A stretch of 23,874 nucleotides of DNA from Oscillospiraceae bacterium (GCA_015067125.1 SVNB01000008.1:1-23874); one strand, 5' to 3'. Positions 1 through 8,507 are shown, numbered from the stretch's first letter. A program made the numbers and translations. Notes: generated from the sequence alone by a model not told the origin.

Positions 1-1
1 C

Positions 2-2173
2 AGGTTTTTTAAAAATAAAGTTTTTTCAAAAGTCTTTGTGCTGCTCTGGGTTGTTGTTATAATGCGGCTTCTGCTTCCGTTCGAAATTTCTTCCGGCATA
101 AGCATATACGGTTTTTCCAAAGAACCTGAACCCGTTTATACCAGGCAGGAAACCAATGTCCAAATTCCGGCGGAACAGATCCCCGTAATTTATAACGAAT
201 ACCCGGCAGAAAACTCTCTGCCAAAATCTTCCGCAGATGAAACGGTCAGAATCTCCTCCAAAGATATATTTTTTGCGGTATGGATTTTCGGCGCTATATT
301 ATCCGCAGGGTATTATTCTTTAAAACATATCCTTTCCGTAAATAAAATTATGGCAGACGCGGTGCCTTTTGATGATTTTCCGGCAGAATTTGACCCAAAA
401 AACACCCGTTTTTATCAAAGCAAAAGTCTTTGCTCACCCCTCAGCTTTGGGCTTTTGCGGCCAAAAGCGGTTATTCCGGAAGGGATATCCAAAGAGCAGC
501 TTCCTTTTGTTCTTCTTCACGAACAGACACACATACGGAATAAAGACGCGCTTTTAAAGCTTGCTGCGCTTTGCGCCCTTTGCTTAAACTGGTTCAACCC
601 CTTTGCGTATGCTGCCGTAAAATATCTTGAAAGGGATATGGAACGCTGCTGTGACGAAAGGGTGCTTGCGGCTCTGGAAAAAGAAAAGGCATCTTTTTAC
701 GCAAACACCATTCTGGATTTTGCGGAAAAAGAAAGCCTTTCCATAAGCTATTTCAGCGCGGCTTCCCTTACCGAAAGAATTGTTTCCATTATGAATAACA
801 AAAACAAAAAAGCCCGTCCTTTTGCGGTTCTCTGCCTTTTCGCGGCGGTCATTATAACCATGAGCGCCTGCGGCACCGTTCCGCGGGAACCAGAAGAAAA
901 AACCGGTTATGAGGAGCTTGCCGAAATTCTTGAAAAAGCGGACTGGCAGTTTTCTATGGAAAACCAGTACGTCATCGAACTTGAAAACGGAAACCTTGAT
1001 ACCCGTATTTTTAAAATCACCGATGATGAAGAAAAAGAATTTTATTCCTATTCCTGCAATTTCACCGAACTTCCGGTGGAAAGGATAGTCATAAAAGACC
1101 TGGGACTTTCCGAAAACGCGACCGCGCAGGTGCAGTGTTTTAAAACATACAACGAAACCATAAGTGCAAGCAATTATAAAGAACTTCTGGAATGCGGTTT
1201 CGGCGTGGAATATAACGATGGCGAGATAGTTGTTTCCACAGAAAAGCCCATCGGCGATAAAGTTCCGGAGTTTTCTCTTTCTATTCACGTCAATCTGGAA
1301 GAAACGGAAATTATCAGCGAAAACACAGAAGTTTTCTATTTCGGAATGCCGAACAAAAACGAGGAATATTCCCGGGAAAAACACGCAAAGAAAATTCGAT
1401 TTATCGACGAACCGCGGGAAGAAGAAAACAATTTTACAACTCAACGCTTTCTGCCCGATGCCGGAGAAGCAGTCCAAAAAGTCATAATAAAAAATTTTGG
1501 TTTTTCCGACCCTTATTATGAGGATATAAACTTTATTAACAGCGATTATTTTCAGATCAACGCCACCTATGGCGACGAAATGCGCAAAGCCGGTTTTAAC
1601 GTCAATATAACCGATGACGGAATTGCGATTATTTCCACCGCAAAAAAGGCAGACTCCGTTTCTGAAAATTTTGTGCTCAACATCTTTGCGGATTTTGATT
1701 CCGTCGAACTTGAATACGAAAACGTTCACGTTACAAAAATCCTTTCCGGCGCTTCTGCCATAGCTGCGACCACAAATACCGAAGCCGAATTGGGCATTGA
1801 TTTTATCCGCCCTGTTGAAGGCGGCTACGTCTGCTGCCAGCTTTGGGGTTACAAAGGCCACGTTGGCACGGACTATATGCCGGAAAACGGCGAAGGCAGC
1901 AATATTTTTGCCGTTGCGGACGGCACTGTTGTAAAGGCCAAATACGGCACAACCGGTTACGGAAGATATATAATCCTTGACCACGGCGACAGTATTCATA
2001 CTGTTTACGCCCATTGCGCCGACCTTTTTGTAAAAGAAGGGGACGAGGTAAAAGCCGGCGATATCATAGCTTCCGTAGGTTCTTCCGGCAATTCCACCGG
2101 AACGCATCTTCATTTTGAACTGCGGCACAACGGAATGTACCTTGATCCGGAAAAATATATTCCGGAAGCATAA
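2..2173 (+). CDS. M56 (BlaR1-like) membrane metallopeptidase fused to a C-terminal M23 peptidase domain, 5' partial
   Basis: The reading frame is open to the left edge. The first GTG (38) lies inside a BlaR1-type transmembrane segment ending in RLLLPFEIS, so the true start is off-window. An M56 zinc motif HEQTH lies near nt 519-533, followed by the family-typical LNWFNPFAYAAVKYLERDME and CCDERV. A hydrophobic segment ending MSACG follows (nt about 825-875). Two related roughly 130-residue segments come next (about 930-1355 and 1380-1760). Last is an M23/LytM-type domain with the GHVGTD metal-binding motif (about 1855) and HLHFEL (about 2105). In BlaR1 the M56 domain cleaves a BlaI-type repressor after an outside signal; here the usual penicillin-binding sensor is replaced by an M23 domain. 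A role in cell-wall sensing or remodelling is inference. A BlaI-like gene would be expected just upstream. M23/M56 fusions are known in Clostridia. Confidence 0.9.
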   Translation, partial: RFFKNKVFSKVFVLLWVVVIMRLLLPFEISSGISIYGFSKEPEPVYTRQETNVQIPAEQIPVIYNEYPAENSLPKSSADETVRISSKDIFFAVWIFGAILSAGYYSLKHILSVNKIMADAVPFDDFPAEFDPKNTRFYQSKSLCSPLSFGLLRPKAVIPEGISKEQLPFVLLHEQTHIRNKDALLKLAALCALCLNWFNPFAYAAVKYLERDMERCCDERVLAALEKEKASFYANTILDFAEKESLSISYFSAASLTERIVSIMNNKNKKARPFAVLCLFAAVIITMSACGTVPREPEEKTGYEELAEILEKADWQFSMENQYVIELENGNLDTRIFKITDDEEKEFYSYSCNFTELPVERIVIKDLGLSENATAQVQCFKTYNETISASNYKELLECGFGVEYNDGEIVVSTEKPIGDKVPEFSLSIHVNLEETEIISENTEVFYFGMPNKNEEYSREKHAKKIRFIDEPREEENNFTTQRFLPDAGEAVQKVIIKNFGFSDPYYEDINFINSDYFQINATYGDEMRKAGFNVNITDDGIAIISTAKKADSVSENFVLNIFADFDSVELEYENVHVTKILSGASAIAATTNTEAELGIDFIRPVEGGYVCCQLWGYKGHVGTDYMPENGEGSNIFAVADGTVVKAKYGTTGYGRYIILDHGDSIHTVYAHCADLFVKEGDEVKAGDIIASVGSSGNSTGTHLHFELRHNGMYLDPEKYIPEA

Positions 2174-2224
2174 AAGAATCCTTCCGTCTGCTTCTCAGAC
2201 ACCTCCCTTTAGGCAAGGGAGGCT
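2174..2224 (+). repeat. Short family-B intergenic repeat directly after the M56/M23 stop
   Basis: It begins immediately after the TAA stop with AAGAATCCTTCCGTC, then a small hairpin GTCTG/CAGAC, then ACCTCCCTTTAGGCAAGGGAGGCT. The same frame recurs on the minus strand at 10377-10436 and in variant form at 16988-17032 and 23211-23274. The right end is itself a partial palindrome. Confidence 0.75.
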
Positions 2225-2230
2225 AAATAG

Positions 2231-2265
2231 AATCCCGTGCTCAAAATTTGAGCACGGGATTTTTG
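2231..2265 (+). terminator. Rho-independent terminator of the M56/M23 gene
   Basis: A perfect inverted repeat AATCCCGTGCTCAAA / TTTGAGCACGGGATT with a 1-base centre is followed by a T run (GATTTTTGTC). It lies about 60 nt downstream of the stop. A 9-base copy of its right arm (GAGCACGGG) recurs at about 2280-2288 without a partner. Confidence 0.85.
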
Positions 2266-2301
2266 TCTGTCTTTATATTGAGCACGGGCGAACAGGGCGA
2301 A

Positions 2302-2377
2302 TCCTCCTTCCGGGGTCCTGGTTTGCCCTCATCCGTCAAAACCTTCGGTTTTGACGCCTTCCCCCAAGGGAAGGTTT
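2302..2377 (+). repeat. Family-A repeat copy 1 with a perfect 9-bp variable hairpin
   Basis: The frame is CCCTCATCC, then the hairpin, then GCCTTCCCCCAAGGGAAGG. The hairpin is GTCAAAACC (2335-2343), loop TTC, GGTTTTGAC (2347-2355). The GGGAAGG end touches the stop codon of the minus-strand aminopeptidase (TAA at 2378-2380). It could therefore act as that gene's 3' structure. Confidence 0.75.
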
Positions 2378-3613
2378 TTAAAATACGAAGTTGCCGTTTT
2401 CAAAGATAACTACTTCTTTTCCGTCGCGGGTTTTGCCGGTGATGGAAAGGTCGGCGGTGCCGACCATAAAGTCAACGTGAACACCGGCAGTGGCGTTGAT
2501 TCCGCGTTCAAAAAGTTCTTCTTCGGTCATATCGTCGCCGCCTTCGATGCTGGAAGGATAGGCTTCGCCGAAGGCAAAGTGGCAGGAAGCGTTTTCATCG
2601 AAAAGGGTGTTGAAGAAGGTGATGCCGCTGTTGGAAATGGGAGAATCATAGGGAACAAGGGCGATTTCACCGAGGTAGCGGCTGTTTTCATCGGTATCGA
2701 GAGCCTTGTTAAGAACTTCCTCGCTTTTTTCGGCGGTGGCTTTTACGATTTTTCCGTTTTCAAACTCAAAACGGATTTTATCAACGATGTTTCCGTTAAG
2801 AACAAGGGGTCTTGCGGAATAAAGAACGCCGTTTACTCCGTCGCGCTTCGGTGCGGAAAAAACTTCTTCCGTAGGCATATTTGCAACGAATTTGAAACCG
2901 GCTTTTGAGGTATCTCCGCCTGCAAGCCAACGGCAGTTTTCCGGAAGCTCAACGGTAAGGTCGGTTCCGAGAGAGTTTTTGTAATGAACGGATTCAAGGT
3001 TCATTTCGTTGAGGATATTTGCTCTGCGTTCAAGGTTTCCGCAATGTTCCTTCCAGGCTTCAACGGCGTCGCCGTCTTCGGTGATGCGTACCATTTTGAA
3101 AATGGTTTCCCAGAGTTTTTCGATGGCTTCGTCGCCTTTGAGTTTGGGGAAAACTTTTTCTGCCCAGGCTTTTATCGGAACAGAAGCCACGCACCAGGGA
3201 AAACCGTTTGTCATTTCAAGGTTATAGAAATCCGCAAGGTCACGGTTGGAAGCAATGCTGTAACGGCGCTGGCGTTCCTGATCAACGCCTTTAAGGTTTT
3301 CCGGGTCTGCGGCAGCTATGGAAATATAGCCCGCTCCCTCTTTTGCAAGGGTGTTAAGGCGGTCGGCGTCCCAGCTGTAAACGCCGTCAAAAAGGCTGTC
3401 ATCGGCGCGGAGCCAATGTTCGCGGGTGCAGTAATCGTCGCGCCAAAGCATAATAACGTCCTTTGCGCCAAGGTCATAAGCCGCGGTGGTTAAAAGGCGG
3501 CCAAAATCCGCACGGTCAACCGGGCAGTTTATTACAAGGGTCTGGCCTTTTTGCAGGTTTATGCCAACCCCGACAATTAGTCTTGCGTATTGCCAAAGCA
3601 TTTTCTGGTTCAT
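2378..3613 (-). CDS. M29-family metal-dependent aminopeptidase
   Basis: The 411-residue protein matches the length and layout of M29 aminopeptidases such as staphylococcal AmpS and Thermus aminopeptidase T. These cytosolic exopeptidases use two metal ions to remove N-terminal residues from peptides. The N-terminal half has KGQTLVINCPVDRADFGRLL. The C-terminal half carries the expected ligand stretches: MPTEEVF (Glu), YLGEIALVP (Glu), SCHFAFGEAYP (His and Tyr) and GVHVDFMVG (His and Asp). The ATG at 3613 has an AAGGAAA ribosome binding site. It lies downstream of leuS on the same strand but is separated from it by a terminator, so it may be a separate unit. No promoter was clear to me. AmpS is the nearest symbol, but orthology is not shown, so none is given. 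Confidence 0.93.
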   Translation of the reverse strand: MNQKMLWQYARLIVGVGINLQKGQTLVINCPVDRADFGRLLTTAAYDLGAKDVIMLWRDDYCTREHWLRADDSLFDGVYSWDADRLNTLAKEGAGYISIAAADPENLKGVDQERQRRYSIASNRDLADFYNLEMTNGFPWCVASVPIKAWAEKVFPKLKGDEAIEKLWETIFKMVRITEDGDAVEAWKEHCGNLERRANILNEMNLESVHYKNSLGTDLTVELPENCRWLAGGDTSKAGFKFVANMPTEEVFSAPKRDGVNGVLYSARPLVLNGNIVDKIRFEFENGKIVKATAEKSEEVLNKALDTDENSRYLGEIALVPYDSPISNSGITFFNTLFDENASCHFAFGEAYPSSIEGGDDMTEEELFERGINATAGVHVDFMVGTADLSITGKTRDGKEVVIFENGNFVF

Positions 3614-3629
3614 ATCAATTTCCTTTCTT

Positions 3630-3667
3630 AAAAAAGCGGCGGGAGCATTGCTCCCGCCCTGCTTTTT
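3630..3667 (-). terminator. Terminator of leuS
   Basis: The stem GGCGGGAGCA (3638-3647) pairs with TGCTCCCGCC (3649-3658). On the minus strand the hairpin ends in GCTTTTTT, directly after the leuS stop. An A run on the other side makes it look bidirectional, but no plus-strand gene needs it. Confidence 0.85.
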
Positions 3668-3673
3668 TATGTT

Positions 3674-6073
3674 TTATTTTGCAACAAAGTTTACAAGCTT
3701 GCCGGGAACGCAGATTTCTTTGAGGATAGTTTTTCCTTCAAGGTCTTTTGCGGCGGCTTCTTTTGCTGCGGCAATGCAGGTATCTTTATCTGCATCGGCG
3801 GCAACGTTCATTCTTGCTCTGATTTTTCCGCAGATCTGAACAACCATTTCAACGGTGGCTTCGGTGCATTTTGCTTCGTCATACTGGGGCCAATTCTGTT
3901 TGCAAAGAAGTTCTTCGTGGCCAAGAATCTGCCAGAGTTCTTCCGTAATATGAGGAGCAAAGGGGTTCAGCATGGTAAGGAAGAGTTCATATTCGTCCTT
4001 GGTGATGCTTCCGGTGGAAGTGATATCGTTGATAAGGCTCATCATTGCGGCAATAGCGGTGTTCGCTTTAAGGTTATCAATATCTTCGCCGACTTTTTTA
4101 AGGCATTTGTGGAAGTTGCTTTCCAGCTCGGGGCGGATTCCTTCGCCCTGCATAATATCCTGAAGAGCCCATACTCTGTCAAGGAATCGTTTGCAGCCTT
4201 TGATGGAGTTGGTGTTCCAGGGTGCGGCTTTTTCAAAGTCACCGATAAACATTTCGTAAAGGCGAAGGGTATCTGCGCCGTAATCACGAATAACGTCATC
4301 GGGGTTTACCACGTTTCCGCGGGATTTGGACATTTTTTCGTTGTTTTCGCCAAGGATCATGCCGTGGCTGGTACGTTTTGCATAGGGTTCCTTGGTGGAA
4401 ACCGCGCCGATATCATAAAGGAACTTGTGCCAGAAGCGGCTGTAAAGCAGATGAAGGGTTGTATGTTCCATACCGCCGTTATACCAGTCAACAGGCATCC
4501 AGTAATCAAGAGCTTCTTTGGAAGCAAGCGCGGTATCGCAGGTCGGGTCGCAATAGCGAAGGAAATACCAGGAAGAACCTGCCCACTGGGGCATGGTATC
4601 GGTTTCGCGGTAGGCGTGACCGCCGCAGCAGGGACAGGTGGTTTCCACCCAGTCGGTCATAGTGGAAAGGGGGCTTTCGCCGTTATCGGTGGGTTCATAG
4701 GATTCCACTTCGGGAAGGAGCAGCGGAAGCTGGTCTTCCGGAACAGGCTGCCAGCCGCATTTTTCGCAGTAGATCATCGGAATGGGTTCGCCCCAATATC
4801 TCTGGCGGCTGAACACCCAGTCACGGAGCTTGAAGTTTACCTTTGCTTTGCCGATGCCCTCTTTTTCAAGGTATTCGATCATGGCTTTTTTAGCTTCTTC
4901 AACGGTCATACCGTCTTCAAAACCGGAGTTTACCATAATGCCTTCGCTGCAATCGGTATATGCTTCTTCCTCCACGTTGCCGCCTTTAACAACTTCAACT
5001 ATCGGAAGACCGAATTTTTTTGCAAATTCCCAGTCGCGGCTGTCGTGTGCGGGAACAGCCATAATAGCGCCGGTACCATAGGTGGTAAGAACGTAGTCAG
5101 AAATAAAAATAGGAATTTCTTTTCCGGTTACGGGGTTGATGCCCATTACGCCTTTAAGCATAACGCCGGTTTTATCCTTTGCCATTTCGGTACGCTCAAA
5201 ATCGGATTTTTTTGCGGCTTCTGCCTGGTATGCGCGGATTTCTTCGATATTTTCAAGTTTATCCGCCCATTTTTCGATAAGCTCGTGTTCCGGGCTCATA
5301 ACCATATAGGTGGCGCCGAAAAGGGTATCGCAGCGGGTGGTATAAACTTTGAGTTTGTCGCCGAGGGTGGTGTTAAAATCAACTTCTGCGCCGGTGGAAC
5401 GGCCGATCCAGTTTTTCTGGGAAGTTTTTACGCGTTCGATGTAATCGACTTCGTCAAGGTCATCAATAAGGCGCTGTGCGTATTCGGTGATTTTAAGCAT
5501 CCACTGGGATTTTACTTTGTGAACAACTTCGCTGCCGCAGCGTTCGCAAACGCCGTTAACAACCTCTTCGTTTGCAAGAACAACCTTGCAGCCGGTGCAC
5601 CAGTTTACGTTTGCCTCTTTTTTATAGGCAAGGCCGCGTTTGAAAAGCTGGATGAAGATCCACTGGGTCCATTTATAATAGTTGGGGTCGGTGGTATTGA
5701 TCTCGCGGTCCCAGTCAAAGGAAAGTCCAAGGGATTTGAGCTGTGCCTTGAAGTGGTCAACGTTGTTTTTTGTTACGATTTCCGGATGGATATGGTTTTT
5801 GATTGCGAAGTTTTCGGTAGGAAGGCCGAAAGCGTCCCAGCCCATGGGGTAAAGAACGTTGTAACCCTGCATTCTTTTCTTTCTGGAAACGATGTCGAGG
5901 GCGGTATAGGAACGGGGATGTCCTACGTGAAGTCCCTGACCGGAAGGATAGGGAAATTCAACAAGCGCATAATATTTGGGTTTGGTGTAATCTGTGGTTG
6001 CGGCATAGGGCTTTTTTTCATCCCAGATGTCCTGCCACTTTTTTTCGATGGCGGCAAAATCATAGCCTTTCAT
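3674..6073 (-). CDS. leuS: Leucyl-tRNA synthetase
   Basis: This class Ia synthetase charges tRNA-Leu in the cytoplasm. The 799 residues match the usual bacterial LeuS length of about 800-860. Visible motifs are HVGH (the HIGH signature, residues 49-52), the KMSKS loop near residue 579, and Cys pairs of zinc-like clusters (NWCTGC...CERCG, and later CEKCG...CPCCGG). The editing domain contains the segment YGTGAIMAVPAHDSRD. The start is the ATG at 6073 (MKGYDFAAIEKKWQ) with a GGAGG site in AACTGGAGGAACC. A longer open frame to 6151 reads into the T-box leader and is not believed. Regulation is by the upstream T-box; a strong hairpin ends the gene. Confidence 0.98.
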   Translation of the reverse strand: MKGYDFAAIEKKWQDIWDEKKPYAATTDYTKPKYYALVEFPYPSGQGLHVGHPRSYTALDIVSRKKRMQGYNVLYPMGWDAFGLPTENFAIKNHIHPEIVTKNNVDHFKAQLKSLGLSFDWDREINTTDPNYYKWTQWIFIQLFKRGLAYKKEANVNWCTGCKVVLANEEVVNGVCERCGSEVVHKVKSQWMLKITEYAQRLIDDLDEVDYIERVKTSQKNWIGRSTGAEVDFNTTLGDKLKVYTTRCDTLFGATYMVMSPEHELIEKWADKLENIEEIRAYQAEAAKKSDFERTEMAKDKTGVMLKGVMGINPVTGKEIPIFISDYVLTTYGTGAIMAVPAHDSRDWEFAKKFGLPIVEVVKGGNVEEEAYTDCSEGIMVNSGFEDGMTVEEAKKAMIEYLEKEGIGKAKVNFKLRDWVFSRQRYWGEPIPMIYCEKCGWQPVPEDQLPLLLPEVESYEPTDNGESPLSTMTDWVETTCPCCGGHAYRETDTMPQWAGSSWYFLRYCDPTCDTALASKEALDYWMPVDWYNGGMEHTTLHLLYSRFWHKFLYDIGAVSTKEPYAKRTSHGMILGENNEKMSKSRGNVVNPDDVIRDYGADTLRLYEMFIGDFEKAAPWNTNSIKGCKRFLDRVWALQDIMQGEGIRPELESNFHKCLKKVGEDIDNLKANTAIAAMMSLINDITSTGSITKDEYELFLTMLNPFAPHITEELWQILGHEELLCKQNWPQYDEAKCTEATVEMVVQICGKIRARMNVAADADKDTCIAAAKEAAAKDLEGKTILKEICVPGKLVNFVAK

Positions 6074-6126
6074 TTTTTGGTTCCTCCAGTTTATGTTGAA
6101 ATAATTTTTCTGACGGTTTTTTGCGA

Positions 6127-6342
6127 AAATAAAAAATCCCGTCCTTCGCAAAAACGAAAGACGGGAATAAATTTACCCGCGGTACCACTTTCTTTGGCGC
6201 AAAAGCGCCCGGCTCTGTTCCGTATAACGGCGGCGCCGTCCGGTTTTACTTTTGCTTAAAAAAAAGCAATTTCCTCCGGCTGCTCGAAAGTGAGTTCGCC
6301 CATTTTTCCACTGCCGCATTTCACCGGACTGCGGCTCTCTTT
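6127..6342 (-). promoter_or_regulatory. T-box leader of leuS (specifier CUC, Leu)
   Basis: On the minus strand the conserved T-box sequence AGTGGTACCGCGG is at 6189-6177. It is followed by a terminator hairpin CCCGTCTTTCG...CGAAGGACGGG plus a T run (about 6166-6131). GAAAG just before the T-box can pair with CTTTC in the left terminator arm, giving the competing antiterminator. Stem I starts near AGAGAGCCGCAG (about 6342), and its specifier region reads GCGAACTCACTTTC, with CUC at 6294-6292, a leucine codon. Uncharged tRNA-Leu would stabilise the antiterminator and switch leuS on. The specifier assignment rests on position and context, not on a computed fold. Confidence 0.93.
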
Positions 6343-6406
6343 AAATATCCAAACGGGTTACTTGTTCTTTGTCAAAGCATTTAAAATATAAAAACACATT
6401 AAATGT

Positions 6407-6436
6407 ATAATATCAATTATAATGCGGCTTTGTCAA
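6407..6436 (-). promoter_or_regulatory. Promoter of the leuS T-box transcript
   Basis: On the minus strand a perfect -35 TTGACA (6436-6431) lies 18 nt from a -10 TATTAT (6412-6407). It is about 65 nt upstream of the start of stem I. Confidence 0.7.
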
Positions 6437-6461
6437 GGGATTTTTAAAATTTTGCGCAGTG

Positions 6462-6534
6462 ACCCCTCGGGTTACCTGTTAATCCCTCTTCCGTCATTTC
6501 CTTCGTAAATGCCACCTTCCCCTTTGGGAAGGCT
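6462..6534 (+). repeat. Family-A repeat copy 2, adjoining the rsfS stop
   Basis: The frame is ACCCCTCGGGTTACCTGTT, AATCCCTCTTCCGTC, an imperfect hairpin (CATTT/AAATG), then CCACCTTCCCCTTTGGGAAGGCT. The GGAAGGCT end lies 4 bases from the minus-strand rsfS stop (6539-6541). It is the only structure seen between rsfS and the leuS promoter, so it may serve as the rsfS 3' end. Confidence 0.7.
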
Positions 6535-6538
6535 TATT

Positions 6539-6895
6539 TTATTCTTCCTCAAAATTGATTTCTTCGATTTTTGCATCGCTCCAAAGGCGTTCAAGGGAAT
6601 AGAATTCGCGAACTTCCTCGTTAAAAATATGCACGATTACGCTGGCATAGTCCATAAGTATCCAGCTTGCGGAAGCATAGCCTTCTACCCTTTGGGGCGC
6701 AATGCCGTCTTCGTGGCCAAGGGCAAAATCCACCTCGTCAGAAAGGGCCTGTACGTGGCTTTTGTTGTTTGCGGAACAGATTACAAAGTAATCGCCGATG
6801 CTGCTGATTTCGCCGATTTTAAGCACGCGAAGACCGGTAGCTTTTTTGTTATCAAGAATTTTTGCAATGCGAAGTGCAAGTTCTCTGGATTCCAT
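6539..6895 (-). CDS. rsfS: Ribosomal silencing factor RsfS
   Basis: This 118-residue protein belongs to the RsfS (Iojap/DUF143) family. RsfS binds L14 on the large ribosomal subunit and blocks joining with the 30S subunit, lowering translation in starvation. Diagnostic stretches are the central ISSIGDYFVICSANNKSHVQ and the later ASWILMDYASVIVHIF. The ATG at 6895 follows a GAAAGGAAA site. It is the last gene of the yhbY-nadD-lipoprotein-yqeK-rsfS run, 15 nt after yqeK, and nadD-yqeK-rsfS is a common Firmicutes order. No T-rich terminator follows, only repeat copy 2. Confidence 0.96.
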   Translation of the reverse strand: MESRELALRIAKILDNKKATGLRVLKIGEISSIGDYFVICSANNKSHVQALSDEVDFALGHEDGIAPQRVEGYASASWILMDYASVIVHIFNEEVREFYSLERLWSDAKIEEINFEEE

Positions 6896-6910
6896 TGATC
6901 ATTTTTCCTT

Positions 6911-7507
6911 TCATTCTGTAATTTTTACGTTTTTATACTCTTCCAGAAGTGCTTCGGTATCTTTTCCTTTGGGAAGGCCCCTGCGTTCAAGGTCGCCGGC
7001 AATCCAGCGCACCCCATAAGCAATGCCTTCATCAAGGGATTTATCCGTAAGGTTTCTGGTATATTCCGCATCGGGATAGTTTCTTTCCGCGCTGGTAAGA
7101 TCCGCCATATAAACAACTTTTTCAAGTATGCTCATATTCCCTCTGCCGGAAGTATGATATCTTACCGCGTTGAGCACGTCTTTATCGGTCACGCAAAGCT
7201 CGTGCTCACAATATATTGCTCCGGCAATGGAATGCCACATCGCCGGGGATTTTTTTGTATCCTCGTCAAGAGCACTTCCCTCTTTTTCGATTATCGCAAG
7301 CTGTTCTTCCTGCGGTATTCCCTTGCAGATATCGTGGATAAGCCCGGCAAAACGGGCTTTTTCCGCATCCGCGCCGTATTTTTCCGCCAAAAAGGCGGCT
7401 CTTTTTGCAACGTTTAAAGAATGTTCGTACCGGTGCTCGTTCATTCTGTTTTTGAGCACGGCTTTGATTTCATCTTCCGTAAAACGGCAGTATTTTTTTG
7501 TATCCAT
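6911..7507 (-). CDS. yqeK: YqeK-family HD-domain hydrolase (symmetrical Ap4A hydrolase type)
   Basis: YqeK proteins are HD-superfamily phosphohydrolases that split Ap4A symmetrically to two ADP. In the numbering from the first Met, the metal ligands are visible as H30 (RYEHSLNV), H59-D60 (GLIHDICK), H93 (MWHSIAG), H119 (RYHTSG) and D137 (YMADLTS). Length (198-199 residues) is normal for the family. Two consecutive ATG codons are possible (7510 or 7507). Either overlaps the stop of the upstream lipoprotein gene (ATGA-type overlap), suggesting translational coupling. It lies between nadD and rsfS, the usual neighbourhood. Confidence 0.94.
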   Translation of the reverse strand: MDTKKYCRFTEDEIKAVLKNRMNEHRYEHSLNVAKRAAFLAEKYGADAEKARFAGLIHDICKGIPQEEQLAIIEKEGSALDEDTKKSPAMWHSIAGAIYCEHELCVTDKDVLNAVRYHTSGRGNMSILEKVVYMADLTSAERNYPDAEYTRNLTDKSLDEGIAYGVRWIAGDLERRGLPKGKDTEALLEEYKNVKITE

Positions 7508-8490
7508 CATTCTGTTTCTTCTTCCGGATAGGTTGCAATGGATTCCACCGCCGCGGGAAGGTAAAAACCTCTGCCGCAGTCTATAACTTCGGAAGAATCC
7601 TCCGTTACCGCAAAGGTGATGTAGAAGCAGTCTTCGTAAGCGCCATAGAAGTTAAGGTTTAAAATTCCGTTTTCGCGCAGCATAATGCTGTGGAAGTAAC
7701 CCGCTTCCTCCGCTATAAATTCAAGTTCTTCTTCCGTTGCGTCCGGATAATATTTTTCAAGCAGTTCATCGGTAAGTCCCTGTTCATAGATAATATCTAT
7801 AACGTCGGAACCTGCCTTGTATTTTCTTAAATCTGCGCGGCGAAGGGAATCATCCGCGCCGTATTCATAAAATTCGCCGTTTTCAAGATAGAACCAGTAT
7901 TTTTTTGTGGTGGGTTCTTCTGCTTTGGATTCTTCTTCCGTTTCGTAATAATCGTAAGAAGTAAATTCCGCGGTAAAATCTTTTCCGCCAACGTATTCAA
8001 GGTTGGAAAACATTCCGGAAACCGCTGTTTCGTAAACCTTGCTGTTTTCTATGCCAAAAACATAGGTAAGCCCGTCATCGTGATTTTCCGCAAACATAAA
8101 GGTTGCGCCTTCCATTGTCACCATTTCCGGGTTGGTCCATTTTCCGCTTTCTTTAAGTTCTGCGGCATAGTTTTCGTTAACAAACCAAAGTACGCCTTCA
8201 AGGTATTCCGCTCCGGCTTTTCCGCAGAACGCAAAAGCTTCCAGCATACCGTCGCCGTCAAAGTCATCGGACTGGAACCAGATGGTCTGGCCTTCGCTGT
8301 ATTCCTCAAGTTTATCGCGCAGGGCGTCTTCCGTATTTACCGTGCGGATTTCCTGCTCCACGTCAACTTTTCCCACAAGGTCATCAAGAAAAGTTTCATA
8401 GCTTTCTTTCCATCCGCCGGAACAGGCCGAAAGCGCCATTGCCATAATAACGGTTACGGCAGCGACCAGAATTATCGTCTTTTTAAGCAT
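7507..8490 (-). CDS. Predicted lipoprotein with a DxDGDG calcium-type loop, unknown function
   Basis: I do not recognise a named family. From the ATG at 8490 the protein has 327 residues. It starts MLKKTIILVAAVT and has a lipobox ALSAC, so it should be exported and lipid-anchored. A loop DDFDGDGMLEAFAF resembles FG-GAP/VCBS calcium-binding repeats, and the rest is rich in Asp, Glu and Tyr (for example SYDYYETEEESKAEE). The start at 8490 has a good GGAGG (GGAGGCAAAAA-ATG). The longer frame to 8511 would overlap nadD and is not preferred. It sits inside the nadD-yqeK-rsfS run and overlaps yqeK, so it is co-transcribed with cytosolic housekeeping genes. A surface role is inferred only from the signal peptide. 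Confidence 0.85.
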   Translation of the reverse strand: MLKKTIILVAAVTVIMAMALSACSGGWKESYETFLDDLVGKVDVEQEIRTVNTEDALRDKLEEYSEGQTIWFQSDDFDGDGMLEAFAFCGKAGAEYLEGVLWFVNENYAAELKESGKWTNPEMVTMEGATFMFAENHDDGLTYVFGIENSKVYETAVSGMFSNLEYVGGKDFTAEFTSYDYYETEEESKAEEPTTKKYWFYLENGEFYEYGADDSLRRADLRKYKAGSDVIDIIYEQGLTDELLEKYYPDATEEELEFIAEEAGYFHSIMLRENGILNLNFYGAYEDCFYITFAVTEDSSEVIDCGRGFYLPAAVESIATYPEEETE

Positions 8491-8507
8491 TTTTTGCCTC
8501 CTTCGGG

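Noticed and set aside
6074..6151. An upstream ATG extending leuS by 26 residues
   Set aside because: It starts inside the T-box terminator, lacks a ribosome binding site, and the added residues do not look like LeuS; the ATG at 6073 has GGAGG.
3917..6259. A 780-codon open frame on the plus strand opposite leuS
   Set aside because: It is the antisense shadow of leuS: its product is low in complexity, has no recognisable motif, and runs through the T-box leader. Similar long antisense frames lie opposite the M56/M23 gene (584-2128) and ftsK-uppP (11946-14015), all explained by the codon use of the real genes.
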